Below are positions 1 through 10,719 of a stretch of 64,000 nucleotides of DNA, one piece after another; the stretch's first letter is position 1, and every line of letters begins with the position of its first letter. A model generated the notes under the pieces. That model worked only from the letters and a program-made list of their open reading frames with translations. It ran no database searches and was not told the DNA's origin. Source of the DNA: Streptomyces dengpaensis (lineage in GTDB: Bacteria > Actinomycetota > Actinomycetes > Streptomycetales > Streptomycetaceae); contig NZ_CP026652.1 of the NCBI RefSeq assembly GCF_002946835.1, forward strand, positions 1,984,001-2,048,000, given 5' to 3'. The position numbers were made by a program, and so were the translations under genes.

Positions 1-496
1 GGAAGGGCCGCAGTTCGTCCTGGAGGCCGATGAGGGCGCGGGTCTCGGGCAGGGCGGCCGCGTCCGCGCCCTCGGGCAGCCATTCGGGCTGTTCCAGGAA
101 GCCCGGCCGGAAGAAGTGCCGGAAGTAGTGGCCGAGGACGTACGGGCCCGACAGCCAGCCCTCGTTGCGGCGCGCGCCGTCGGGGTCGAGGCACAGCAGC
201 AGATTCCAGGTGGCGTCCGCCCTTTCGGTCAACCGGGAGTCGGCGAGCGCCCGTTCGGCCAGCCGCAGGGCGGTGGCGCCACCGACCGGTTCGTTGGCGT
301 GCGGTCCGGCGACGACAAGGACCTGGCGGCTGCCGCGTCCGACGGACAGGAGCCACAGCGGCGAACCCGCCCGCGACGTGCCGACGCGGCGCAGCCGGGC
401 GTCCCGCGGACGGCGGGCGACGAGCACGGCCGCACGGGCGCCCAGCTCGTCCACAGTCGGGAAGCGGAGGAGTGGCGGCAGGGCACACCTCCGCAT
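1..496 (-). CDS. M14-family zinc carboxypeptidase, N-terminal part (gene runs off the window start)
   Basis: About 165 residues are visible from an ATG at 496 down to the window edge, with no stop, so the 3' part is missing. The protein carries the M14 zinc-binding HxxE motif in the context VVAGPHANEPVGG (about residues 61-73) followed by a CLDPDGARRNEGWL segment typical of the metallocarboxypeptidase N-terminal half; the third zinc ligand and catalytic Glu would lie outside the window. No signal peptide is evident, suggesting a cytoplasmic peptidase or amidase that trims C-terminal residues. The start is chosen as the first ATG giving a family-like beginning; the ribosome site is weak. Substrate is unknown. 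Confidence 0.75.
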   Translation of the reverse strand, partial: MRRCALPPLLRFPTVDELGARAAVLVARRPRDARLRRVGTSRAGSPLWLLSVGRGSRQVLVVAGPHANEPVGGATALRLAERALADSRLTERADATWNLLLCLDPDGARRNEGWLSGPYVLGHYFRHFFRPGFLEQPEWLPEGADAAALPETRALIGLQDELRPF

Positions 497-640
497 AAGT
501 GGTGCCGTCGGCTCACCTGATGTGCATGGTGTACGCACAGTCAGTCACGACTGGGGAGGTACGTCAACACCGTGGAACCTGGTGAGAGTTGAGCAGACCG
601 GTAGGTGAGTCCGAGGCCGGAGCCCGGACGGAACAGCCGG

Positions 641-708
641 TCGGACGCGAGGCGGAACAACTCGGCGGCCGACAGGCGCAACCGCTCAGTCCGACGCCAG
701 GCGGAACA
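641..708. repeat. Degenerate direct repeat of the FHA gene 3' end
   Basis: A 19-base block at 690-708, which encodes the last residues (FRLASD) of the DUF1707-FHA gene, recurs at 641-659 just beyond the stop codon with 17 of 19 positions identical. Read on the minus strand both copies encode LFRLASD. It looks like an old tandem duplication of the gene end; a chance match cannot be excluded for such a short block. Confidence 0.45.
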
Positions 709-1237
709 GCATCCGTCCGAAACCGATCTGGTCGCCGTCCTGGACGACGATGGCACCGATGACGCGTCGTCCGTTGACGGTCGTGCCGTTGGTCGAGCCG
801 AGGTCGCGCAGCACCCACACCCCGCCCTGCCGGCTCAGTTCGGCGTGCACCCGGGACACGGTCTCATGGTTGAGCCGCAGTCCGCTGGCGGGGTCGCGGC
901 CGATGCGCAGCGGGTACGGACTGCCCGGGTGGGGCAGCTGCAGCTTCGGCAGCCGCTCGGCCTGCCAGGCCCTGCGCAGCCGTACGGTGAAGCCGGAGAC
1001 GGCCTCCACGGCGCCGAACACCGCCTTCGACCAGCGGCCCTCCGTGGGCAGGTCGGCGGTGAGCACGGCGAGTTCGTCGGACCTGCGGGCGGCGAGCGCC
1101 AGCTCCATGCGGCGGATGAACGTGTCGTGCGAGAGGCGGCCGAGGGCGACGCCGTCACGGAGTGCCTTCAGCGCCCGGTCGCGCTCCGCGTCGGACAGCC
1201 GCGCGGGGTACGTGTGGAACTCGAAAGACGACGTCAC
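686..1237 (-). CDS. DUF1707 and FHA domain protein
   Basis: 183 residues. The first ~60 residues form a DUF1707 module (PARLSDAERDRALKALRDG, then LSHDTFIRRMELALAARRSDEL), a helical domain found in many actinobacterial regulatory or membrane proteins. The C-terminal ~95 residues are a forkhead-associated domain with the phosphothreonine-binding signature: IGRDPASGLRL, then SRVHAEL, then LRDLGSTNGTTVNG. It should therefore bind a protein phosphorylated by a Ser/Thr kinase such as a Pkn family member; the partner is not shown by the sequence. There is no membrane helix. It is transcribed divergently from treZ across a gap of 193 bp. The 3' end sits next to a degenerate copy of itself. Confidence 0.88.
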   Translation of the reverse strand: MTSSFEFHTYPARLSDAERDRALKALRDGVALGRLSHDTFIRRMELALAARRSDELAVLTADLPTEGRWSKAVFGAVEAVSGFTVRLRRAWQAERLPKLQLPHPGSPYPLRIGRDPASGLRLNHETVSRVHAELSRQGGVWVLRDLGSTNGTTVNGRRVIGAIVVQDGDQIGFGRMLFRLASD

Positions 1238-1430
1238 GCTGGCGATTGTCGGGCAGCGGGGCCGGGGTGTCCAGAAAACGCGGAAGAGGCCTTTGCGGCC
1301 GACCGGATCGCATCAGGTGACGAAAGCGCGGCAGACACGCGGCAAAAGGATGGATTCTAAAGCGAATTGATCTCACGTGAAGCACCATGGACGGGCTACG
1401 TCACGGTGAGCTGACAAGGGGGAACTGTCT

Positions 1431-3176
1431 GTGCGGTTCGAGGTGTGGGCACCGCAGGCCGACCGGGTGACACTCCATTGCGCGGGCGCCACGCGCGCGT
1501 TGGAGCGCGATGCGGAGCGAGTCGGGTGGTGGACGGGCGACGCGGACGCGCAGGACGGCACGCGGTACGGGTTCGCGGTGGACGACGGCCCCGTCCTGCC
1601 CGATCCCCGCTCGCGGCGGCAGCCGGACGGCCCCGACGGGCTGAGCGCGGTGGTCGACCAGGAGCGGTATGCCTGGCTCACCGAGTGGGCGGGGCGTCCG
1701 CTGCCGGGCGCGGTCCTGTACGAGCTGCACGTGGGCACGTACACGCCCGAGGGCACGCTGGACGCGGCCGCCGAGCGCCTTGACCATCTTGCGGAACTGG
1801 GCATCACCCACGTCGAGTTGATGCCGCTGTGTCCGTTCCCGGGGCGGCACGGCTGGGGGTACGAAGGGGTCTCGCCGTGGGCCGTGCACGAGCCGTACGG
1901 CGGCCCCGAGGCGCTGAAGCGCTTTGTCGACCGGGCGCACGAACTCGGCCTGGGCGTCGTCCTCGACGTCGTGCACAACCACCTCGGGCCGTCCGGCAAC
2001 CACCTGCCCGCCTTCGGGCCGTACTTCACGGACACCCACCAGACGCCCTGGGGCTCCGCCCTGAACCTGGACGCACCCGGTTCGGACGAGGTGCGCGCGT
2101 ATCTCGTCGGCAGCGCGCTGGCGTGGCTGCGCGACTACCGGCTCGACGGGCTGCGTCTGGACGCGGTGCACGCGCTGCGGGACACGCGCGCGGTGCACTT
2201 CCTGGAGGAACTGTCGGCGGCCGTGGACGCGCTCGCCGACGACCTCGGCCGGCCGCTCTTCCTGATCGCCGAATCGGATCTGAACGACCCACGGCTCGTC
2301 ACACCCCGCGAGGAGGGCGGTCTCGGGCTGCACGCCCAGTGGAACGACGACTTCCACCACGCGCTGCACACCGCTCTGACCGGTGAGGCGCACGGCTACT
2401 ACGCGGACTTCGCGCGCGCCCCCTTCGCGGCACTCGCGAAGACGCTGACGTCCGGGTACTTCCACGACGGCACGTACTCCAGCTTCCGCGGGCGGCACCA
2501 TGGCCGCCCGCTCGACCGTACGCGCGTGTCGGCACACCGGCTGCTGGGCTACGCCCAGACCCACGACCAGATCGGCAACCGCGCCCAGGGCGACCGGCTC
2601 TCGGCCTCCCTCTCCCCCGGGCTGGTGGCCTGCGCCGCCGCGCTGACGCTCACCGGGCCCCTGACGCCGATGCTCTTCATGGGCGAGGAGTGGGCCGCGG
2701 GCACGCCCTGGCAGTTCTTCACCGACCACACCGATCCCGAACTCGCGGAGGCCGTACGGCGGGGCAGGCGCCGGGAGTTCGCGGCACACGGCTGGGCCGA
2801 GGAGGACGTCCCGGATCCGCAGGACCCGGCGACCCGGGACCGCTCCTGCCTCGACTGGTCGGAACCCGAAGAGGCACTCCACGCGCGCGTGCTGGCCTGG
2901 TACCGCGACCTGATCGCCCTGCGCCGCCGCCAGCCCGACCTCTCGGACCCCGATCTCGCGGCGGTCAGGGTCGCCTACGACGCGGAGGCCCGCTGGCTGG
3001 CCCTCCGGCGCGGTGACATCCGGGTGGCCGTGAACCTCGCCAAGGACACCGCGGCGATCCCCCTCGGCATCCGCCACGCGCGCGTGCTGGCCGCCTGGGA
3101 GCCGGTCGAAGCGCCGGACGCGGACGGGGTGTTGAGCGTGCCGGGCGAGTCGTGCGTGGTGCTGACGCAGGGGTGA
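1431..3176 (+). CDS. treZ: Malto-oligosyltrehalose trehalohydrolase
   Basis: GH13 enzyme of 581 residues, the usual length for TreZ. It releases trehalose from malto-oligosyltrehalose made by TreY, in the glycogen/maltodextrin-to-trehalose route in the cytoplasm. The N-terminal E-set domain (RFEVWAPQADRVTLHC) precedes the barrel, whose conserved regions are DVVHNH (~residue 180), GLRLDAVHAL with the nucleophile Asp (~243), LIAESDLNDPR with the acid/base Glu (~281) and YAQTHDQIGNR (~377). GTG start preceded by a GGGGGAA ribosome site. No treY lies beside it in this window. Downstream it faces the kinase gene across a palindromic operator-like array. Confidence 0.95.
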   Translation: MRFEVWAPQADRVTLHCAGATRALERDAERVGWWTGDADAQDGTRYGFAVDDGPVLPDPRSRRQPDGPDGLSAVVDQERYAWLTEWAGRPLPGAVLYELHVGTYTPEGTLDAAAERLDHLAELGITHVELMPLCPFPGRHGWGYEGVSPWAVHEPYGGPEALKRFVDRAHELGLGVVLDVVHNHLGPSGNHLPAFGPYFTDTHQTPWGSALNLDAPGSDEVRAYLVGSALAWLRDYRLDGLRLDAVHALRDTRAVHFLEELSAAVDALADDLGRPLFLIAESDLNDPRLVTPREEGGLGLHAQWNDDFHHALHTALTGEAHGYYADFARAPFAALAKTLTSGYFHDGTYSSFRGRHHGRPLDRTRVSAHRLLGYAQTHDQIGNRAQGDRLSASLSPGLVACAAALTLTGPLTPMLFMGEEWAAGTPWQFFTDHTDPELAEAVRRGRRREFAAHGWAEEDVPDPQDPATRDRSCLDWSEPEEALHARVLAWYRDLIALRRRQPDLSDPDLAAVRVAYDAEARWLALRRGDIRVAVNLAKDTAAIPLGIRHARVLAAWEPVEAPDADGVLSVPGESCVVLTQG

Positions 3177-3195
3177 AGGGCTCGGCGTTGGCGTT

Positions 3196-3238
3196 CGCGT
3201 AAGCGTTTGCGTAAACGTTTACGTAAGCGCTTTACGCC
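3196..3238. promoter_or_regulatory. Array of LacI-type palindromes between convergent genes (may double as terminator)
   Basis: Three imperfect copies of a GCGTAARCGYTT unit lie head to tail. The centre is a perfect 14-bp palindrome at 3210-3223 (CGTAAACGTTTACG), flanked by GTAAGCGTTT and GTAAGCGCTTTAC, all close to the TGTAARCGYTTACA-like consensus bound by LacI-family repressors. The array lies 20 bp after treZ and 34 bp before the stop of the convergent kinase gene, an unusual place for an operator. It can also fold as nested hairpins, so a bidirectional terminator role is the main alternative. Confidence 0.5.
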
Positions 3239-3271
3239 CGCCGCAACGCGACGGCGACAACCCCGCCCCGC

Positions 3272-4210
3272 CTACAGCGCCTCGTCCGCCTCATCCCGCC
3301 AGTCCGTGACCCGTTCCAGGAGGATCGCCTCCCAGGCGCGGCGCAGTTGGGTCTCCAGCAGTGGGAGCGGGCTGTCGTCGCGGCCCCGGAGGCGGTCGGC
3401 GAGGCGGATCACGGTGTCGCAGCGGGAGAGCCACAGGCCGCGCAGGCAGGCGCGGGCGCCGTACCCGGCGAGCGTGGCGGCGCGTACGGCCGCGGGGGCG
3501 CCGACGGCGATGGCGAGCCCGCCGATGTCCTCGGCGGGGTCGCCGATCACCGTGTCGGTCCAGTCGAGGACGCCGCGCACCCGGCCGTCGGCTCTGACCA
3601 CGAGGTGTTCGCCCTTGAGGTCGTGGTGCACGAGTACCGCGGGGCCGGGCTGCGCGGCGAGTTGGACGGCGACGGGTGCGGCGAGCTGGGCGAGGCGCGC
3701 GGGGTCGAACTCGTAGGCGGCGAGTTCCCCGGCGGCGTGCCCGGCCGCCGTCCGCAGCGCTTCCAGGGAGCGCGGCGCGGCGCGGGGGACGCCGAGCGCC
3801 TCGGCCTGGCGTACGGGCACCTTGCGCAGTCCCGTGAGCAGCCCGGCCAGGTCTGCCTCGCCGACGGCGGAGACGTCCTGCTCCTCGCCGGAGACACCGG
3901 GCAGTCTGGTGTCGAGGGTGTAGCTCAGGCCGCTCGCCCATTCGCCGTGCGCGACACTCACCGGGACCGGGACGGCGATGTGCGGACGGACCAGGTCGCG
4001 CAGCCGCAGTTCGCGACGCTGGCGTACGGAGGCGTCGCGGTCCGGGGCGAGCCCCAGCACATGGCGGGTGCCGACCCACCACGTGGAGTGCCCGGCGCCC
4101 TCGGTGACGGGCCGTACGTCCGGGCCCGCGCCCGCCGCGGCGCCCTCGGCGAGCAGCGAGCGCACCAGTCGGCGGACGGTGTCCGTGGTCGGTGTCGGTG
4201 CCTGGGTCAT
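3272..4210 (-). CDS. Aminoglycoside phosphotransferase (APH)-fold small-molecule kinase
   Basis: 312 residues from ATG 4210, which has AAGG about 9 bases upstream; an in-frame upstream ATG at 4273 is possible but would lie almost on the preceding stop. The kinase-like catalytic loop is VHHDLKGEHLVV (~residues 198-209), with the catalytic Asp present but the usual metal-binding Asn replaced by His, as in several actinobacterial relatives. The DFG equivalent is VLDWTDTVIGDPAEDIGG. This is the APH/choline kinase fold, so it should phosphorylate a hydroxylated small molecule with ATP. The substrate is unknown and antibiotic resistance should not be assumed. It follows the M24 peptidase gene in the same direction. 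Confidence 0.8.
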   Translation of the reverse strand: MTQAPTPTTDTVRRLVRSLLAEGAAAGAGPDVRPVTEGAGHSTWWVGTRHVLGLAPDRDASVRQRRELRLRDLVRPHIAVPVPVSVAHGEWASGLSYTLDTRLPGVSGEEQDVSAVGEADLAGLLTGLRKVPVRQAEALGVPRAAPRSLEALRTAAGHAAGELAAYEFDPARLAQLAAPVAVQLAAQPGPAVLVHHDLKGEHLVVRADGRVRGVLDWTDTVIGDPAEDIGGLAIAVGAPAAVRAATLAGYGARACLRGLWLSRCDTVIRLADRLRGRDDSPLPLLETQLRRAWEAILLERVTDWRDEADEAL

Positions 4211-4274
4211 GGTCGCGCCCTTGTCGCTCGGGGGGCGTGGGCGGAGCTCGTGCCGCACGGTCGGGGGGTGCACG

Positions 4275-5444
4275 TCAGTCGACGATCACCATCTCGCGGG
4301 AGGTGGTGTTGAGGCGGCGCCCGCCGTCCTCGGTGACCGTCACGATGTCCTCGATGCGCACTCCGAAGCGGCCGGGCAGATAGACGCCGGGCTCTACGGA
4401 GAAGCACATTCCGGGGACGAGCGGCTGCTCTTCGCCCTCGATCATGTACGGCGGTTCGTGCGTGGTGACGCCGATGCCGTGCCCGGTGCGGTGGATGAAG
4501 TACTCGCCGTACCCGGCGTCGGTGATGACCGCGCGGGCCGCGCGGTCCACGTCCTGACAGGTGGCACCGGGCCGAACCGCGCGGAAGCCCGCCTCTTGGG
4601 CCGCGCGCACGATGTCGTGCACCTTGCGCTCCTCGTCGTCGGGTTCGCCGACGTGGACCGTGCGGGAGGTGTCGGAACCGTAGCCCTCCTTGAGGCCGCC
4701 GAAGTCCAGGACGACCATGTCGCCGCGCTCGATGACGCGGTCCTCGGCCTCGTGGTGCGGGTTGGCGGCGTTGGGGCCCGAGGCGACGATCGTGAAGTCG
4801 ACTTGGGAGTGCCCGAACTGTCGCAGCAGATCGGCGATGTCGGCGGCCACGTCGGTCTCCTTGCGGCCGGCGAAGGGAACCTTCCGGATCTCCTCGAACG
4901 TTGCGTCTGCGGCCGCTCCCGCGGCCGCCAACCGTTCCAGTTCCGCCGCGTCCTTGACGGCCCGTAGCATCGGCAGAGCCTCGGTGAGGGCGACGTATCG
5001 CGCGTCCGGCAGCCGCTGCTGGAGGCCGAGCAGGTGCAGGGCCCAGGCGTTGTCGCTGACTCCGAAGCGGCCTTCGACGCGGCCTCCGGGGCCGCCTCCG
5101 GAACGGCTTCCCAGGCCGCCTTCGTGGCCGAGGAGGGACGCCGCCGTCTCGATCGGGTCCATGCCGTCGGTCCAGTCGCGCAGGGTCAGCGCGGGCGCAC
5201 CGGCCGCCTTGGCCGCGTCGGGCGCCTCCAGGGCGGGCACGACCAGGACCGGGTCGTGCCCGGCCCGCAGCACCAGCAGAGTGAGCCGCTCGGTCTCCAC
5301 CGGCCGGTATCCCGTCATCCACACCAGATCGGGCCCGGGCGCCACCAGGACGCCATCGAGGCCGGCGTCCGCGGCGGCCTCGGCCGCGCGCCGCATACGG
5401 GCCTCGTAGTCACCAGCGGTGAAAGCCGCGGGCGTGCCGGTCAT
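4275..5444 (-). CDS. M24-family Xaa-Pro aminopeptidase-like metallopeptidase
   Basis: 389 residues from ATG 5444, chosen for a GGAGG site 8 bases upstream. The N-terminal ~150 residues are a creatinase/prolidase N-domain (LDGVLVAPGPDLVWMTGYRP), and the C-terminal pita-bread domain carries the five metal ligands in order: VVLDFGG (Asp), GSDTSRTV (Asp), HRTGHGIG (His), SVEPGVYL (Glu) and GVRIEDIV (Glu). It should remove an N-terminal residue preceding proline, or hydrolyse an X-Pro dipeptide, in the cytoplasm. The kinase gene follows with a gap of 64 bp, so the two may be co-transcribed. A Gly-rich stretch (GLGSRSGGGPGG) interrupts the region near residue 115. Confidence 0.9.
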   Translation of the reverse strand: MTGTPAAFTAGDYEARMRRAAEAAADAGLDGVLVAPGPDLVWMTGYRPVETERLTLLVLRAGHDPVLVVPALEAPDAAKAAGAPALTLRDWTDGMDPIETAASLLGHEGGLGSRSGGGPGGRVEGRFGVSDNAWALHLLGLQQRLPDARYVALTEALPMLRAVKDAAELERLAAAGAAADATFEEIRKVPFAGRKETDVAADIADLLRQFGHSQVDFTIVASGPNAANPHHEAEDRVIERGDMVVLDFGGLKEGYGSDTSRTVHVGEPDDEERKVHDIVRAAQEAGFRAVRPGATCQDVDRAARAVITDAGYGEYFIHRTGHGIGVTTHEPPYMIEGEEQPLVPGMCFSVEPGVYLPGRFGVRIEDIVTVTEDGGRRLNTTSREMVIVD

Positions 5445-5537
5445 CCATGCCTCCGTCGCTCCAGAGTTCCCCTGGGGGGCTACGGGCAGCATCCTGCCCC
5501 TCCGATGCGGCGTGCGCGAGCCGGTTACGGCCGGCCG

Positions 5538-6161
5538 TCAGCTCTCCAGCGCGAGGCGGGCGCCCAGGAGCAGCAGTACGCCACCCGAGACCTGCTCCAG
5601 GCGCCGGCGCACGCCGGTCCGGGACAGCACGGCCTTCATGCGGCCCACGAACCAGACGTACAGCCCGTAGTAGCCGACCTCGTAGACCGCCCACAGCGCG
5701 GCGAGGCCGACTATGGTGGGCAGATGCGGGGCGCCCTCGGGCACGAACTGCGGCAGGAAGGACATCGCGAAGATGGCCGCCTTCGGGTTGGCGAGATTGA
5801 GCAGCAGCCCGCCCCGGTAGGAGGCCCAGCCGCTCTTCTCGGCACCCTCCCAGCCGCCGCCATCGGTGGTTCCCTTGGAACGGCGCGCCTTCCACAGCGT
5901 CTGGACGCCGAAGCCGACGAGGACGACGGCGCCGACGATCCGCATGACGTCGTATGCCACCTCGGAGGCGGCGAGCAGCGCGGTGAGGCCGAACGCGGCG
6001 ACGACGCCCCAGACGAAGACGCCGGTCTCGTTGCCGAGCACGGTCAGGAAGCCGGACCGCCTGCTGCGCAGCGACTGCTTGATGATCAGCACGGTGCTCG
6101 GGCCGGGCGAGGCCGCGATCAGCGTGCAGGCGCCGAGGAAGGCGAGAAGGGTGCTCAGCAT
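5538..6161 (-). CDS. LysE/RhtB-family amino-acid exporter
   Basis: 207 residues from ATG 6161 (an in-frame upstream ATG at 6215 lacks family-like sequence). It opens with the LysE signature: a first helix with CTLIAASPGPSTVLIIKQSL, then GFLTVLGNETGVFVWG, and contains the conserved NLANPKAAIFAMSFLPQFV block. Five to six hydrophobic helices are apparent. The family exports amino acids or derivatives such as homoserine or threonine by proton antiport across the cytoplasmic membrane; the substrate here is not visible. It lies upstream of the M24 peptidase gene in the same direction, with about 90 bp between. Confidence 0.88.
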   Translation of the reverse strand: MLSTLLAFLGACTLIAASPGPSTVLIIKQSLRSRRSGFLTVLGNETGVFVWGVVAAFGLTALLAASEVAYDVMRIVGAVVLVGFGVQTLWKARRSKGTTDGGGWEGAEKSGWASYRGGLLLNLANPKAAIFAMSFLPQFVPEGAPHLPTIVGLAALWAVYEVGYYGLYVWFVGRMKAVLSRTGVRRRLEQVSGGVLLLLGARLALES

Positions 6162-6210
6162 GCGGCCATCGTGGCGCGCCCGTCCTCCGTACGGCCAGCC
6201 CTTTTCCGTA

Positions 6211-6290
6211 CTCATTGCCTCAGGTCACGACACTCATTGCCTCAGGTCACGACCTCGGGCCTCGGATCACGCCCCTCGACCTCAGGTCAC
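6211..6290. repeat. Tandem repeat spanning the PDZ gene stop codon
   Basis: A 22-bp unit (CTCATTGCCTCAGGTCACGA plus two bases) occurs twice in perfect tandem at 6211-6232 and 6233-6254, and its core CCTCAGGTCAC appears again at 6280-6290. There, read on the minus strand, it forms the last codons and stop of the PDZ gene (GTG ACC TGA). A degenerate copy lies between. The stop-containing gene end thus appears to have been duplicated downstream. Confidence 0.7.
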
Positions 6291-6920
6291 AAACCCTGGA
6301 ACGGCCGACAGTTGCTGACGACCGCCGTTCGCGTGTCGCACGGTGAGAGTGACGGTCCTCCCGGGGCGCGCGGCCGCGACCGCGCGCGCCAGGTCGGCGG
6401 CCGATCGGAGGCGGGTCTCGCCGAAGGCGAGCAGGACATCGCCGCGAACCAGGCCCGCCATGTAGCCGGGGCCCGGGACGTGGACGCCGACGACGAGTGC
6501 GCCCGCGTCCTTGACGGCGTCGACGGCTTCAATGCCGAGCGTCGCCCTCGCGGGTCCCGCGGATTGACGGGCGGGCGGCTGGGCCGGGGCCGGACTGGCG
6601 CCTCCCGGCCCCGAACCGGCGCCCCCCGGGACCGAATTTGCGCCGTCCGGCGCCGGCATGGCTCCGCTGGGCGGCGGGGCTCCGGCCGACCGTTTCTGCA
6701 GATCCGCCAGCTTGCTCATGCCGATCACCGTGGCGCCCACGGTGCCCAGTCCGACGCCTGACAGGACGAGGACGGTCCCGATGAACAGGCTGAAGAGCAG
6801 TGTCATCAGCCGCTTGCCACGCCGCCGCGCGGCGTGCGGGCGCCGGGCGCTGCCGGACGGACGGCCACCGCCCGGCTCCTGACCGGGCATCGGCTTGGGT
6901 CGCAACGCGGTCTGTTCCAT
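6282..6920 (-). CDS. Single-pass membrane protein with C-terminal PDZ domain
   Basis: 212 residues from ATG 6920, preceded by GGAGG at the right distance. After a basic cytoplasmic stretch (HAARRRGKRL) comes one transmembrane helix (LLFSLFIGTVLVLSGVGLG, ~residues 39-57), then a ~50-residue Gly/Pro/Ala-rich linker, then a PDZ domain (~130-210) with the carboxylate-binding GYMAGLVRGDVLLAFGE region. This is the architecture of an HtrA-type protease without its protease domain, so it is likely a PDZ adaptor or substrate sensor at the outer face of the membrane. It is divergent from nothing nearby; geosmin synthase lies upstream on the same strand. The stop lies in a tandem repeat. Confidence 0.8.
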   Translation of the reverse strand: MEQTALRPKPMPGQEPGGGRPSGSARRPHAARRRGKRLMTLLFSLFIGTVLVLSGVGLGTVGATVIGMSKLADLQKRSAGAPPPSGAMPAPDGANSVPGGAGSGPGGASPAPAQPPARQSAGPARATLGIEAVDAVKDAGALVVGVHVPGPGYMAGLVRGDVLLAFGETRLRSAADLARAVAAARPGRTVTLTVRHANGGRQQLSAVPGFVT

Positions 6921-7128
6921 GGATCGCCTCCGGCAGATGCTCTTCGGACCGCCTCCGGCTCTTGCTCTACCCTGCGCGCCGGCGCGCGACGATTCACGAA
7001 CGAGTGAGACTGTCAAGCGCGTTCGAGAAGTCTCTCCGCCATGGCCGCCGCCCAGGGCGTACGAGAGCACGCCGAGGCGACGGCGGATCGGGGCAACGGA
7101 GTCAGCTGAAGGGGGCGCGCCCCGGACG

Positions 7129-9291
<2,163 letters not shown>

Positions 9292-9421
9292 CTACCCGGG
9301 GCCCTCAACGGCCATCCACAGAGCGGGACATGATCACACCATCGCGTGAATCAGGGACGAACCTGTGAATAAACCATCCCGGCACCCGAACGCGGGCGAG
9401 CGCTGACCGGACCGGACGGTT

Positions 9422-10675
9422 CTAAGGCCTCACCTGGATCAGCGCGTGTGTGCCGCTTGTGCGCCAGCGCTGGTCCTCCGCGGCGACGAGTGCGGCCTCG
9501 GTGCGGGCCTCGAGGCCGACGATGACGTCGGACTTGAGGGTGCGCAGGGCGGCCACCGGTCCGGGAAAGTAGGCGGTGGGGACGGCGAAGGGGGTGGTGG
9601 CGGGGCGGAGCCGGTCGCCGACGAGGCGGCGGTAGTTCAGGTCGCCCTTCATGATCGTCACATCGGCCGCGGCGAAGTCCTGCCGCAGGTCGTCGGGCAT
9701 GTCGGCGTATGGCAGCGGTGCGCAGGAGAAGGAGTGGGCGCGGACCGTGAGGCGGCCGTCGGTCATGGCCGACCAGAGGCGGTGGCCGGAGTCGGCGGCG
9801 GCACCCTTGGCGGCGGTGAGGCGGCGCAGGGCGTCGATCACGTCGGCGGTCGTGGCGTCGGAGATGTAGTACGGGTACGGCTTGACGTGCAGGACGGCCC
9901 GCCCGACGCGGTGGTGCAGGAGGAGATGGTCGATGAGGAGCAGGTCAGGGATGAGTTCCCGGCCCGCGTTGTCCGCGACCAGGCAGAGGGCGCCTCCGGT
10001 GAACAGTGATCGCAGCATCTCCACGTCATTCGCGACGAGTTGGGAGTCGACGGACGCATCGCCCTCCCCGGCGGACAGGCGGAAACCGAGGTCCGCGCGG
10101 TTGCCCCACAGCGAGCCGTGCAGCAGCGCCTCCTCCTGGACCTCGACGGGCTGACGCGCGAGCTCGTCCAGCGCGGCGAGTTCCTCGTCGGCTTCCGCGG
10201 TGTCGATTTCGGCGAGCTTGAAGGGGCGGAAGGGGTCGATGCCCTGCCAGGGCCCGGGGGCGAAGTACCCCACGGCTTCCAGGAGTTGCCGGTAGAAATA
10301 GCTCTCGGCCCACAGGAAGGGCACGTCGAACCAGGAACGGCCGAAATACGCACGCCCCCACGCGTCCCACTGCGCACGGTCCGCCGCCCGCGCGCCGAGC
10401 GGTTCGATGACGCCCTCGGTGCTGTTCTTGAGCAGGGCGTCGAGCGCGCGGCGCTGGTCTGGGCCGTAGGGGAAGGCGTCCCGCACCTTGCGGATGAGCG
10501 CCGGATGCCGTTCGGCCAGCACGCTCCAGGGGAAGGAGCCGGGTTCGTTGCTGAGGATCACGCGGCCACCGTACCGGCCGAGCAGAAGGGGCCGAGTGTG
10601 GGCAGTTGGCGCGGAAGGCCCCCATTCGCCCGGATCGGGGATCTGAACGTACGGCCCTGTGGTCCCGTACTTCAC
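9422..10675 (-). CDS. DUF89 / ARMT1-like damage-control phosphatase family protein
   Basis: 417 residues if the GTG at 10675 is used; a second in-frame GTG at 10561 begins nearer the family start (VILSNEPGSFPWSVLAERHP) and leaves more promoter room before the divergent LPMO gene, so the true start is uncertain. The C-terminal half holds the DUF89 metal-site signature LVADNAGRELIPDLLLIDHL and a later KGDLNYRRLVGD segment. Characterised relatives are metal-dependent phosphatases that clear damaged phosphometabolites such as sugar phosphates, and human ARMT1. Substrate here is unknown. It stands alone on the minus strand upstream of geosmin synthase, with no sign of functional linkage. Confidence 0.8.
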   Translation of the reverse strand: MKYGTTGPYVQIPDPGEWGPSAPTAHTRPLLLGRYGGRVILSNEPGSFPWSVLAERHPALIRKVRDAFPYGPDQRRALDALLKNSTEGVIEPLGARAADRAQWDAWGRAYFGRSWFDVPFLWAESYFYRQLLEAVGYFAPGPWQGIDPFRPFKLAEIDTAEADEELAALDELARQPVEVQEEALLHGSLWGNRADLGFRLSAGEGDASVDSQLVANDVEMLRSLFTGGALCLVADNAGRELIPDLLLIDHLLLHHRVGRAVLHVKPYPYYISDATTADVIDALRRLTAAKGAAADSGHRLWSAMTDGRLTVRAHSFSCAPLPYADMPDDLRQDFAAADVTIMKGDLNYRRLVGDRLRPATTPFAVPTAYFPGPVAALRTLKSDVIVGLEARTEAALVAAEDQRWRTSGTHALIQVRP

Positions 10676-10719
10676 GATGTCGATGCCGACGCCGCCAACC
10701 CACCGAGGAGACCCGCCGG

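Noticed and set aside
3272..4210. Antibiotic-resistance kinase
   Set aside because: The fold is APH-like but the loop has His instead of the metal Asn and the neighbours are housekeeping genes; only a general small-molecule kinase is supported.
5034..6761. A 575-codon open frame on the + strand
   Set aside because: Antisense to the M24 peptidase, LysE exporter and PDZ genes; no recognisable motif.
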